Source: Gammaproteobacteria bacterium (GTDB lineage Bacteria > Pseudomonadota > Gammaproteobacteria > S012-40). From it: a stretch of 5,677 bases of DNA. A program made the translations under genes and the position numbers. Positions 1 to 4,826 of the stretch are shown piece by piece. Where the stretch lies: the NCBI GenBank assembly GCA_029857925.1, contig JAOUGF010000172.1, positions 1 to 5,677 of the forward strand, read 5' to 3'. Under the pieces are notes generated by a model, which saw only the letters and a program-made list of their open reading frames with translations, did no database searches and was not told the DNA's origin. Each line of letters opens with the position of its first letter. Positions within the stretch are counted from its first letter, which is position 1.

Positions 1-568
1 ATACCTCTGAGTTGGTGCTAAACACGGTAGAGGCGTTTAATGTGCCGCTGGCTTTGGCCCGCACCGCCGCCATGTGTGTGAAAGGTGTGATGCTTGCCCG
101 TATCGTATCACCGCTGTGCGCCTCCGCCACAAGTGCGGTCATTATCAGCGATGTGGGTTTATACCATTCGCCAAAATCTATCGTCGCTGGCGTTGTGTCT
201 GTAATGCCGTCTGTGGCGTCCCGCACGCCGCACCCAGCGGGGGCATCGCATTTCATTTGTGAGGTTTCGTCTAACTCCAACGTCAACTCGATTGGACCGC
301 CTTGGTAAACATCCGCAATAGTCAGGGTGTAACTTCCATTGTCGGCGGTAACTGCGTTGCCAAGTTCAGCGCGCGGGTGGCCATTGACATCGAGCTCAGT
401 TGCGGTGATAAGGCCATGTTTTACGATACCTTTATTAACGGTACCGCTCAAATCTGCGGAGAATGTCGTTGTAGTACCGGGGGGATTGATCCCTCCACCA
501 CACGCGGCAAGCGCGACGGCCAACGCGAGTATTCCGCCAACGTGGCGTATTTTTTCAGAATTTTTCAT
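1..568 (-). CDS. Partial lipoprotein with Ig-like/carboxypeptidase-regulatory-like domain (3' end outside the window)
   Basis: The reading frame is open from ATG at 568 to the left edge, giving 189 residues with no stop. Seen: a type II signal peptide with a basic n-region (residues 1-9), a hydrophobic stretch (10-22) and the lipobox L20-A21-A22-C23, followed by a Gly-rich linker (GGG). This predicts lipid attachment at Cys23 and export to the envelope. Residues 37-100 alternate polar and hydrophobic residues, with a TADNGSYTLTI turn (74-84), typical of beta-sandwich carboxypeptidase-regulatory-like domains. Two cysteines (C107, C113) in a short Gly/Pro-rich loop may form a disulfide. ITPFTHMAA (160-168) resembles a motif I recall from other envelope lipoproteins of this kind. 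The start is chosen at 568 because GAGGG (580-576) sits 7 nt upstream; an in-frame ATG at 574 would have almost no spacing. I cannot name the family. A role in adhesion or cell-surface structure is only a guess. Confidence 0.85.
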   Translation of the reverse strand, partial: MKNSEKIRHVGGILALAVALAACGGGINPPGTTTTFSADLSGTVNKGIVKHGLITATELDVNGHPRAELGNAVTADNGSYTLTIADVYQGGPIELTLELDETSQMKCDAPAGCGVRDATDGITDTTPATIDFGEWYKPTSLIMTALVAEAHSGDTIRASITPFTHMAAVRAKASGTLNASTVFSTNSEV

Positions 569-575
569 TAGCATT

Positions 576-580
576 CCCTC
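576..580 (-). promoter_or_regulatory. Ribosome binding site deciding the lipoprotein start
   Basis: GAGGG on the minus strand lies 7 nt before ATG 568 and only 1 nt before the in-frame ATG at 574. The spacing therefore favours the inner ATG as start. Confidence 0.7.
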
Positions 581-605
581 GTGGTATTAGTGAAAAACTG
601 CCCGA

Positions 606-611
606 ATTATA
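606..611 (-). promoter_or_regulatory. Candidate -10 element of the lipoprotein gene
   Basis: Read on the minus strand, these bases are a perfect TATAAT inside a 12-bp palindrome, AATTATATAATT (605-616). A start site would fall near 599 and give a leader of about 30 nt that includes the GAGGG Shine-Dalgarno. No good -35 hexamer lies 16-18 nt upstream. A rival further upstream is an extended -10, TGCTAAAAT, with GTGTCA 17 nt before it. Which of the two is used cannot be decided from sequence. Confidence 0.4.
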
Positions 612-921
612 TAATTTCCTTGATCTTCACGAGCGCGGATAGAGTGACGGCCCGTGTTGTCATCCGAAGTATTTTAGCAATCTTACAGCGAAATGACACG
701 CGTCAAGTTGTATCTTTAATTGAACATGAAATTTACTTCTCAATGCGTTTTAGATGTGATCGGGGTTCAATAAATCGAGTGCGAAAGAACGCTGCGCGGT
801 GATTTAATGTACCTGCAATTCAAAGGACAAGAAAAAGATTATGAAAATAGTGGAGAGAACGGCGGCCCGCTTTATTAGCCCGTGCGCCGCCAACGCCCCA
901 CCCCAAACTTTGCACTACGCG

Positions 922-1488
922 TTATGAGCGGGGCAGTGTGACGCCGGTTTGGCCTTGATATTTGCCTTGGCGGTCGCCGTAAGACACCGCGCAGACCTCG
1001 TCCGATTCAAAGAATAATAATTGAGCGACGCCTTCGTTGGCGTAGATCTTCGCGGGCAGTGGTGTGGTGTTGGAAAATTCCAATGTCACATGGCCTTCCC
1101 ATTCCGGTTCCAGCGGGGTGACATTGACGATGATGCCGCAACGCGCATACGTCGATTTGCCTAAACACACTGCCAACACGCTGCGCGGAATGCGGAAATA
1201 TTCCACCGTGCGCGCCAGCGCGAACGAGTTCGGCGGGATGATACAGACATTGGTTTTGATATCAACGAAGCTGTTCGCATCGAAGTTTTTCGGATCGACG
1301 ATCGCCGAATTGATGTTGGTGAAGATCTTGAATTCGTCGGCGCAGCGTATGTCATAGCCATAGCTGGAGGTGCCGTAAGAAATCACGCGCTCGCCGCCCA
1401 CATAACGCACTTGTTCGGGCTCGAAGGGTTCGATCATCTGCTGATCGCGCGCCATGCGTCTGATCCAATGGTCGGCTTTAATGGCCAT
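922..1488 (-). CDS. dcd: dCTP deaminase (dUTP-forming)
   Basis: Dcd hydrolytically deaminates dCTP to dUTP and ammonia in the cytosol. Dut then makes dUMP, the substrate for thymidylate synthase. The 188-residue product matches in length and sequence the Dcd type I recall from Pseudomonas and related bacteria, which differs from the 193-residue E. coli form. Seen: the near-invariant block GKSTYARCGIIVNVTPLEP (110-128), then WEGHVTLEFSN (130-140). By family knowledge S112, R116 and E137 correspond to E. coli Ser111, Arg115 and Glu138 of the active site. The nucleotide-binding C-terminus GKYQGQTGVTLP (175-186) is complete. The protein works as a homotrimer in known members. ATG 1488 gives the expected MAIKADHWIRRM start; the Shine-Dalgarno is weak (AGAGAG about 12 nt upstream). 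It lies downstream of mrp on the same strand, but a separate promoter candidate is present. No truncation or missing key residue is seen. Confidence 0.97.
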   Translation of the reverse strand: MAIKADHWIRRMARDQQMIEPFEPEQVRYVGGERVISYGTSSYGYDIRCADEFKIFTNINSAIVDPKNFDANSFVDIKTNVCIIPPNSFALARTVEYFRIPRSVLAVCLGKSTYARCGIIVNVTPLEPEWEGHVTLEFSNTTPLPAKIYANEGVAQLLFFESDEVCAVSYGDRQGKYQGQTGVTLPRS

Positions 1489-1523
1489 GTGTACGACGTC
1501 TCTCTGCTACTGAAGTATGCGGC

Positions 1524-1552
1524 ATTGTAGCATGGAAGGCGCGGTGTATCAC
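1524..1552 (-). promoter_or_regulatory. Probable sigma-70 promoter of dcd with extended -10
   Basis: On the minus strand, GTGATA (1552-1547; 4 of 6 to consensus) is followed by a 17-nt spacer and TACAAT (1529-1524; 5 of 6). TG stands one base before the -10, making an extended -10. Transcription would begin near 1517 and leave a leader of about 28 nt. The -35 hexamer overlaps one arm of the hairpin at 1549-1565. Confidence 0.55.
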
Positions 1553-1565
1553 GGGGCCGCCGTGA
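1549..1565 (-). repeat. Short hairpin between mrp and dcd
   Basis: TCACGG (1549-1554) and CCGTGA (1560-1565) form a perfect 6-bp stem with a 5-nt loop. It lies directly after the longer hairpin at 1569-1599 in the direction of mrp transcription. It may add to 3'-end formation of the mrp transcript, and it overlaps the -35 of the dcd promoter candidate. Confidence 0.5.
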
Positions 1566-1568
1566 CGC

Positions 1569-1599
1569 GGCAGGGGGCGAGTGATCCCCGCCCCCTGCC
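1569..1599 (-). terminator. Strong GC-rich hairpin at the 3' end of mrp (terminator-like, no U-tract)
   Basis: GGCAGGGGGCG (1569-1579) and CGCCCCCTGCC (1589-1599) are perfect 11-bp inverted repeats around a 9-nt loop, 17 bp beyond the mrp stop codon. The stem is very stable, but neither strand has a U-run after it. It may therefore be a Rho-assisted terminator, a pause site or a 3'-end stabiliser rather than a classical intrinsic terminator. Confidence 0.6.
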
Positions 1600-1616
1600 A
1601 CTAACGCGTTGATGAA

Positions 1617-2708
1617 TTAAGTGTTTTGAATCACGATATTGGGGAATTTCGCGCTGTAATCTTTGCCTTGCAGCGAGATCTTCGCGGCGACCTTGCGTGC
1701 GATTTCGCGATACATCATCGAGACGCGGCCTTCGGGGTCGGCGGCCACCGTCGGTTTGCCGATGTCGGCCTGTTCACGGATGGAGATGTCCAACGGCAAC
1801 GCGCCCAGCATCGTCAGGTTGTAATCCTTGGCCATGCGCGCACCGCCGCCTTCGCCGAAGATGTGTTCTTCGTGGCCGCACTTGGAGCAGATATGGATGC
1901 TCATATTTTCAATCACGCCCAGCACCGGCACGTTGACCTTTTCGAACATCTTGAAGCCCTTGCGTGCATCCAGCAGCGCGATGTCTTGCGGCGTTGTGAC
2001 GATGACAGCGCCGGTGACCGGCACGCGTTGGCATAAGGTCAGCTGAATGTCGCCGGTACCGGGGGGCAGGTCGATCACCAGGTAATCCAACTCGCGCCAA
2101 CGGGTGTCGTTCAGCAATTGCTCTAGCGCTTGCGTGACCATCGGGCCGCGCCAGATCATCGGGGTTTCTTCTTCAATCAAAAACCCGATGGACATCGTTT
2201 GCAGGCCGTAATTTATCAGTGGTTCGAGTGAGTTGCCATCGGCGCTGTCGGGGCGCCCGCTCAGACCCAACATGCGGGGCTGGCTGGGGCCGTAGATGTC
2301 GGCGTCGAGGATGCCGACGCTGGCGCCTTCGGCGATCAAGGCCAGCGCCAAGTTGACGGCGGTGGTGGACTTGCCGACGCCACCCTTGCCGGAGGCCACA
2401 GCGATGATGTTTTTAACGCCGGGGATGTGTTTGACGCCCTTTTGCACTTGGTGCGACGCCACTTTATGGCTGATGTTGATGGTGACCTTCTCTACGCCCT
2501 TGACGGTGCGGCACAAGCCGTTCAGCGTCTCACGCAGTTGGGCGGCATAACCACCGACGGGGAAACCAAACGCCACATCGACGGTGACACTGCCCGCGTC
2601 TATACGTATGTCCTTGATCGCTTTGCCGCTGACCAAGTCCTGGCCCAAATAGGGGTCCTGATAGCCCTTGAGGGCGGTTTCGATGTGTTGGCGCGTGAAT
2701 TCGGACAT
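1617..2708 (-). CDS. apbC: Mrp/ApbC family Fe-S cluster carrier ATPase
   Basis: Mrp/ApbC proteins are cytosolic P-loop ATPases that bind and transfer Fe-S clusters to apo-proteins. Seen in the 363-residue product: an N-terminal MIP18/DUF59-type domain (about 1-85); the deviant Walker A GKGGVGKST (107-115); a switch segment DADIYGPSQ (135-143); Walker B LVIDLPPGTGD (210-220); and the cluster-binding pair C274-x-x-C277 in HICSKCGHE. All key residues are present and the length is normal for the family. I chose ATG 2708 (MSEFTRQHIE), with GAGGA about 11 nt upstream. A farther in-frame ATG at 2771 adds 21 residues unlike the family and lies upstream of the promoter candidate at 2752-2760. The gene precedes dcd on the same strand with strong hairpins between. 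It is divergent from the sigma-factor operon. The synonym mrp is equally used. Confidence 0.96.
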   Translation of the reverse strand: MSEFTRQHIETALKGYQDPYLGQDLVSGKAIKDIRIDAGSVTVDVAFGFPVGGYAAQLRETLNGLCRTVKGVEKVTINISHKVASHQVQKGVKHIPGVKNIIAVASGKGGVGKSTTAVNLALALIAEGASVGILDADIYGPSQPRMLGLSGRPDSADGNSLEPLINYGLQTMSIGFLIEEETPMIWRGPMVTQALEQLLNDTRWRELDYLVIDLPPGTGDIQLTLCQRVPVTGAVIVTTPQDIALLDARKGFKMFEKVNVPVLGVIENMSIHICSKCGHEEHIFGEGGGARMAKDYNLTMLGALPLDISIREQADIGKPTVAADPEGRVSMMYREIARKVAAKISLQGKDYSAKFPNIVIQNT

Positions 2709-2751
2709 AACGGTGGGGTTCCTCAACGATACATTAAGAAGCGAATGACGT

Positions 2752-2760
2752 ATTGTATCA
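2752..2760 (-). promoter_or_regulatory. Probable extended -10 promoter of mrp
   Basis: On the minus strand, TGATACAAT (2760-2752) has the form TG-n-TACAAT, the same arrangement as in the dcd promoter candidate. No clear -35 is found 16-18 nt upstream, which extended -10 promoters can tolerate. A start near 2745 gives a leader of about 36 nt. It also excludes the upstream in-frame ATG at 2771 as the translation start. Confidence 0.5.
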
Positions 2761-2818
2761 CGTGCCTGCAACGAGTTGAGCGTTCTATCCCGTTAGGGCT
2801 ATTTTTGGGCATTTTATC

Positions 2819-2841
2819 CGGGTATCGCCGCATAATACCCG
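2819..2841. repeat. Inverted repeat in the divergent promoter region
   Basis: CGGGTAT (2819-2825) and ATACCCG (2835-2841) are perfect 7-bp inverted repeats separated by 9 bp. The centre-to-centre distance of 16 bp is compatible with a dimeric regulator site, or with an RNA hairpin if the region is transcribed. Its role is unknown. Confidence 0.5.
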
Positions 2842-3003
2842 CACGATTTAACCCCCATGCGCGGGGCGAGCCGCACGAATGTGATGCAGCGCGTTGTAAA
2901 CCCTTGTGCCTGATCTGCGTTAATAGACTTATGATCAGCGTGCTGCGAGAATATGCACCGGGGCTAGAGTTGGACGGGCCGGTGGCAGAAAATAACGATA
3001 CAC

Positions 3004-3008
3004 AGGTG
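3004..3008 (+). promoter_or_regulatory. Ribosome binding site deciding the sigma-factor start
   Basis: AGGTG, complementary to the 16S rRNA tail, lies 6 nt before ATG 3015. The alternative in-frame ATG at 2931 has no comparable site. Confidence 0.55.
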
Positions 3009-3014
3009 CAGGGT

Positions 3015-3539
3015 ATGGAGGCGTTTCTCGCGGGTGTCGAGCGCCGCGCCTATCGCACCGCAGTGAGCATGGTGCGCGATACGCATGAGGCGATGGACAT
3101 CGTGCAGGACGCGATGTTGAAGTTGGTGCAGCGCTACGCGAATCGACCGGCGACGGAATGGCCGTTGTTGTTCCATCGCATCTTGCATAACCGGATCATG
3201 GATACCCATCGCCGCCGCAAGGCGGAGGGATTTTGGGTGCGCTTGTTCGACCGTGATGCCGAGGACAGTGAACGCGATGTTGTGTATGAAGAACCCGCCG
3301 CGCCAGTGCAATGGCAACCGCTTGCGCAGTTGGAGCGCGCCGCGTTTGCAACCGCGTTGGACGCCGCCGTACAAAACCTGCCCGCACGTCAGCAGCAGGC
3401 GTTTTTCCTGCGCATCTGGGAGGGACTGGACGTGCAGCAAACCGCGCAGGTGATGGCCGTCAGCGAGGGCAGTGTGAAGACCCATTTATTTCGTGCGTTG
3501 GCGAGTTTGCGCCAGCAGTTGGGAGAGTTTCAACCATGA
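3015..3539 (+). CDS. ECF-type RNA polymerase sigma factor
   Basis: The 174-residue product would direct RNA polymerase to a small set of promoters. Seen: sigma region 2 at about 7-70, including DIVQDAMLKLVQRY (28-41, the core-binding 2.2 helix) and a basic segment FHRILHNRIMDTHRRRKA (53-70, regions 2.3-2.4); an acidic, variable linker (78-105); and region 4 at about 113-169 with LPARQQQAFFLRIWEGLDV and the helix-turn-helix QQTAQVMAVSEGSVKTHLFRAL (141-162). Length and order fit ECF sigma factors, which have only regions 2 and 4. From memory it belongs to the group encoded next to DUF3619-like and DUF3106 proteins. ATG 3015 is favoured by its Shine-Dalgarno and by the family's usual MxxFLxxVERRA start. 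ATG 2931 would add 28 residues, and the open frame runs further upstream without meaning. It overlaps the next gene by 4 nt (ATGA), so translation is probably coupled. The target promoters are unknown. Confidence 0.92.
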   Translation: MEAFLAGVERRAYRTAVSMVRDTHEAMDIVQDAMLKLVQRYANRPATEWPLLFHRILHNRIMDTHRRRKAEGFWVRLFDRDAEDSERDVVYEEPAAPVQWQPLAQLERAAFATALDAAVQNLPARQQQAFFLRIWEGLDVQQTAQVMAVSEGSVKTHLFRALASLRQQLGEFQP

Positions 3540-3925
3540 TGAACAAGGACGAGCATACCGATGCGGCGTTTACGCAAGAGGTGCGCGCGGCGTTGGATGT
3601 GCAAACGGCGGGCATCGATGCGCAAACGCTGACCCAGTTGCGCCGCGCGCGCGCGCGGGCAATGGCCTCGCTGCAGCCGACAGGGTTGCGCGCGTGGGCG
3701 CGCGGGCGGACGTGGTCGGCGTTGGCGGTGACCGCTACGGTGGTGTTGACGGTGTCGATATGGCCGACCACGCCGCCACCCCGTGCAATCCCGCATGCCA
3801 TGGAAGACATTGAGTTACTGGCGGTGGACGAAAACATCGAATTTTATGAAGACTTGGAATTTTATACGTGGTTGGCGGATGAAGATGCGACTGTGGCTGA
3901 TCCTGATCCTGCCCCTCGCGTGTAA
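3536..3925 (+). CDS. Single-span inner-membrane protein, probable anti-sigma factor (DUF3619-like)
   Basis: The 129-residue product has one membrane span, WSALAVTATVVLTVSIW (60-76). Before it is a basic, Arg-rich cytosolic part (1-59, with RRARARAM at 36-43), and after it a Pro-rich then strongly acidic tail (90-123, including ENIEFYEDLEFYTWLADED at 99-117). The positive-inside rule puts the N-terminus in the cytosol and the acidic tail in the periplasm, the layout of membrane anti-sigma factors. Its start overlaps the sigma stop (ATGA), the usual arrangement for a sigma/anti-sigma pair. It lacks the HxxxCxxC zinc motif of ZAS anti-sigma factors, so any sigma binding would be through a different N-terminal fold. 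From memory, beta- and gammaproteobacterial loci of this type carry DUF3619 here. The anti-sigma role is inference from topology and context. ATG 3536 is used; ATG 3539 follows directly and is possible. Confidence 0.82.
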   Translation: MMNKDEHTDAAFTQEVRAALDVQTAGIDAQTLTQLRRARARAMASLQPTGLRAWARGRTWSALAVTATVVLTVSIWPTTPPPRAIPHAMEDIELLAVDENIEFYEDLEFYTWLADEDATVADPDPAPRV

Positions 3926-4118
3926 CGCCGTGGAATCCGGCGGTGCAAACGCGGTAGACGCAGAGGACGCGCCGAGCATGGAGTTGTTGCAGTTTTTAGG
4001 TGAATGGGAAACGCATGAAGGCAAGTGGGTGGACCCGGTGGCATTTGGGGCATTGACGCAGGCGGCGGAAGAGGTCGGTGCGCGTCCAGAAGAGGAGCAA
4101 GACCATGCGCCAGAATAA
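3885..4118 (+). CDS. Small exported or lipid-anchored protein of the sigma operon
   Basis: The 77-residue product begins MRLWLILILPLACNA: one Arg, a hydrophobic core (3-12) and a Cys at 13. This is a short signal sequence. It ends either in an atypical lipobox (P10-L11-A12-C13, with Pro at -3) or in a signal peptidase I site after A15. The mature part is acidic and holds SMELLQFLGEWETHEGKWVDP (31-51), a pattern I recall from uncharacterised small proteins in the same position of related operons. It overlaps the preceding gene by 41 nt in another frame and the following gene by 14 nt. ATG 3885 has a weak GGCGG 6 nt upstream. An in-frame ATG at 3879 would add Met-Lys. Function is unknown; periplasmic location and genetic coupling suggest an accessory part of the signalling unit. 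Confidence 0.78.
   Translation: MRLWLILILPLACNAVESGGANAVDAEDAPSMELLQFLGEWETHEGKWVDPVAFGALTQAAEEVGARPEEEQDHAPE
4092..4097 (+). promoter_or_regulatory. Ribosome binding site of the DUF3106 gene
   Basis: GAGGAG, a strong Shine-Dalgarno inside the preceding gene, lies 7 nt before ATG 4105. It decides that start over the in-frame GTG at 4078 and the ATG at 4123. Confidence 0.75.
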
Positions 4119-4671
4119 TCGCATGTGGCGTGTCATTGTATGTGTGCTGAGTGGGCTGTTTACGCAGGCCGCGTGGGCCGGTGCGTGGGCGGAGTTGAGC
4201 CCCGCCGAGCAACAGGTGTTGAAGCCTTACGCAGAACAATGGCAAGACCTTTCCACCGAGCGTCAGCAGGTGTTGCAACGCGGCGCGAAACGTTGGGCGG
4301 AGATGCCGCCGGAACAACGCGCGCGCGCGCGTGAACGGCTACAAACTTGGCGCAGCTTACCCGAGGAACGGCGCGCGCAAGTGCGTCGCCGCTTTCATCA
4401 GTTTCGCGATTTACCGGCACACCAACAACAGCGCATTGCACGTCAATACCAATGGTTTAAAAACCAATCCCCGGCGCAGCGTCAAGCGTTGCGCGAACGT
4501 TGGCAGGCGATGAGCCCGGAACAGCGCGCACAGGCACGCGAGCACGCAAAAGAATTGCGTCAGGAAATAAAACAAAATCAAAATTTGAACGACAAAGGCC
4601 CGGCCAAACGTCCCGATAACCCGGGGCGTGGCGCAGCGCCGCCTGGGCACGGGAAGCCGTTGAAACCCTAG
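4105..4671 (+). CDS. Exported DUF3106-family repeat protein
   Basis: The 188-residue product has a signal peptide (1-25, ending AAWA, then GAW), so it should be periplasmic. The mature part is built from seven helical repeats starting with an aromatic residue, pattern [WF]-x-x-[LMQ]-[SP]-x-x-[EQR]-[QR]. The repeats start at W28, W46, W64, W82, F100, F118 and W133. The first six are spaced by exactly 18 residues and the last by 15. This is the DUF3106 architecture as I remember it, rich in Arg, Gln and Glu. The C-terminal tail (160-188) is Lys/Pro/Gly-rich and probably disordered. It overlaps the small exported gene by 14 nt and has a strong Shine-Dalgarno. The TAG stop is formed by the first bases of the 159-bp repeat element. 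Biochemical function is unknown. The repeat recalls the Pro-Glu-Gln motifs of periplasmic stress sensors such as CpxP/Spy, but homology is not shown. Confidence 0.88.
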   Translation: MRQNNRMWRVIVCVLSGLFTQAAWAGAWAELSPAEQQVLKPYAEQWQDLSTERQQVLQRGAKRWAEMPPEQRARARERLQTWRSLPEERRAQVRRRFHQFRDLPAHQQQRIARQYQWFKNQSPAQRQALRERWQAMSPEQRAQAREHAKELRQEIKQNQNLNDKGPAKRPDNPGRGAAPPGHGKPLKP

Positions 4672-4826
4672 CAACCTGTCGCACTTAGGACTGATTTGCT
4701 GCGGAATGGGCCATATTTTTTCGATCCTTTTCGTTAAATAGCAACGGCTATTGGCCGCAGACGATCGAAAGTCAGCCTCTCGTGACTTTTCCTCGCTACG
4801 ATCGCCTAAGTCCGACAGGCTGCTAG
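4668..4826. mobile_element. MITE-like non-autonomous element, 159 bp with 22-bp terminal inverted repeats and CTAG ends
   Basis: The first 22 bases (4668-4689) and the last 22 (4805-4826) are inverted repeats with two mismatches. Both, read inward, have CTAGCA, then CCTGTCG, then ACTTAGG, with A or G before the CCTGTCG block and C or G after it. CTAG at each outer edge could be a 4-bp target duplication, as made by IS5-type transposases, which prefer YTAR; in that case the inverted repeats proper are 18 bp. The interior has no reading frame worth calling. It contains a hairpin AATAGC-AACG-GCTATT (4737-4752), a hairpin AAAGTCA/TGACTTT (4768-4789), a stem TTCGATC/GATCGAA (4720-4726 with 4763-4769) and a repeated ACGATCG. 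Small size, long inverted repeats and lack of a transposase fit a MITE moved in trans. A structured regulatory RNA or a species-specific intergenic repeat is the alternative. No parent element is visible here. Confidence 0.72.

Larger units (their letters stand above)
569..921. other. AT-richer non-coding region between the lipoprotein gene and dcd
   Basis: This 353-bp stretch holds no convincing gene. It is visibly richer in A and T than its neighbours and contains the upstream region of the leftward lipoprotein gene and the 3' flank of dcd. Downstream of dcd, GGCGGC (860-865) and GCCGCC (near 886-891) could pair across a roughly 20-nt loop, but there is no U-run, so I do not call a terminator. 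A 73-codon frame at 581-802 on the plus strand has no Shine-Dalgarno, domain or typical protein composition and is treated as chance. A small RNA cannot be ruled out. Confidence 0.6.
2709..3014. other. Divergent intergenic region between mrp and the sigma-factor operon
   Basis: This 306-bp region carries the control signals for two divergent units. Besides the mrp promoter candidate it holds an inverted repeat at 2819-2841 and a direct repeat CCGCACGA at 2839-2846 and 2871-2878, 32 bp apart (about three helical turns). For the sigma operon the best -10-like string is TATGAT (2930-2935), but it lacks a matching -35. An autoregulated promoter of the encoded sigma factor would not be recognisable in advance. 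No tRNA or other gene is seen. Confidence 0.6.

Noticed and set aside
12..571. Plus-strand frames opposite the lipoprotein gene
   Set aside because: They are antisense to a frame with a clear signal peptide, lipobox and beta-sandwich pattern.
764..781. GGGGTTCAATAAATC string resembling a tRNA T-loop
   Set aside because: The flanking bases do not pair as a T-stem and no D- or anticodon arm is found at the right distance.
581..802. 73-codon plus-strand frame in the AT-rich region
   Set aside because: No Shine-Dalgarno, no domain or signal, and it covers the probable control region of the leftward lipoprotein gene.
860..891. GGCGGC/GCCGCC pair as a dcd terminator
   Set aside because: Only six pairs across a loop of about 20 nt and no U-run.
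1626..2550. Several plus-strand frames opposite mrp
   Set aside because: Antisense shadows of a fully conserved ATPase gene.
2709..2771. Longer Mrp start at 2771
   Set aside because: The extra 21 residues are not family-like and would start upstream of the probable promoter.
2427..3014. Long upstream extension of the sigma-factor frame
   Set aside because: It runs antisense into mrp and matches nothing in sigma factors. The Shine-Dalgarno and family start point to 3015.
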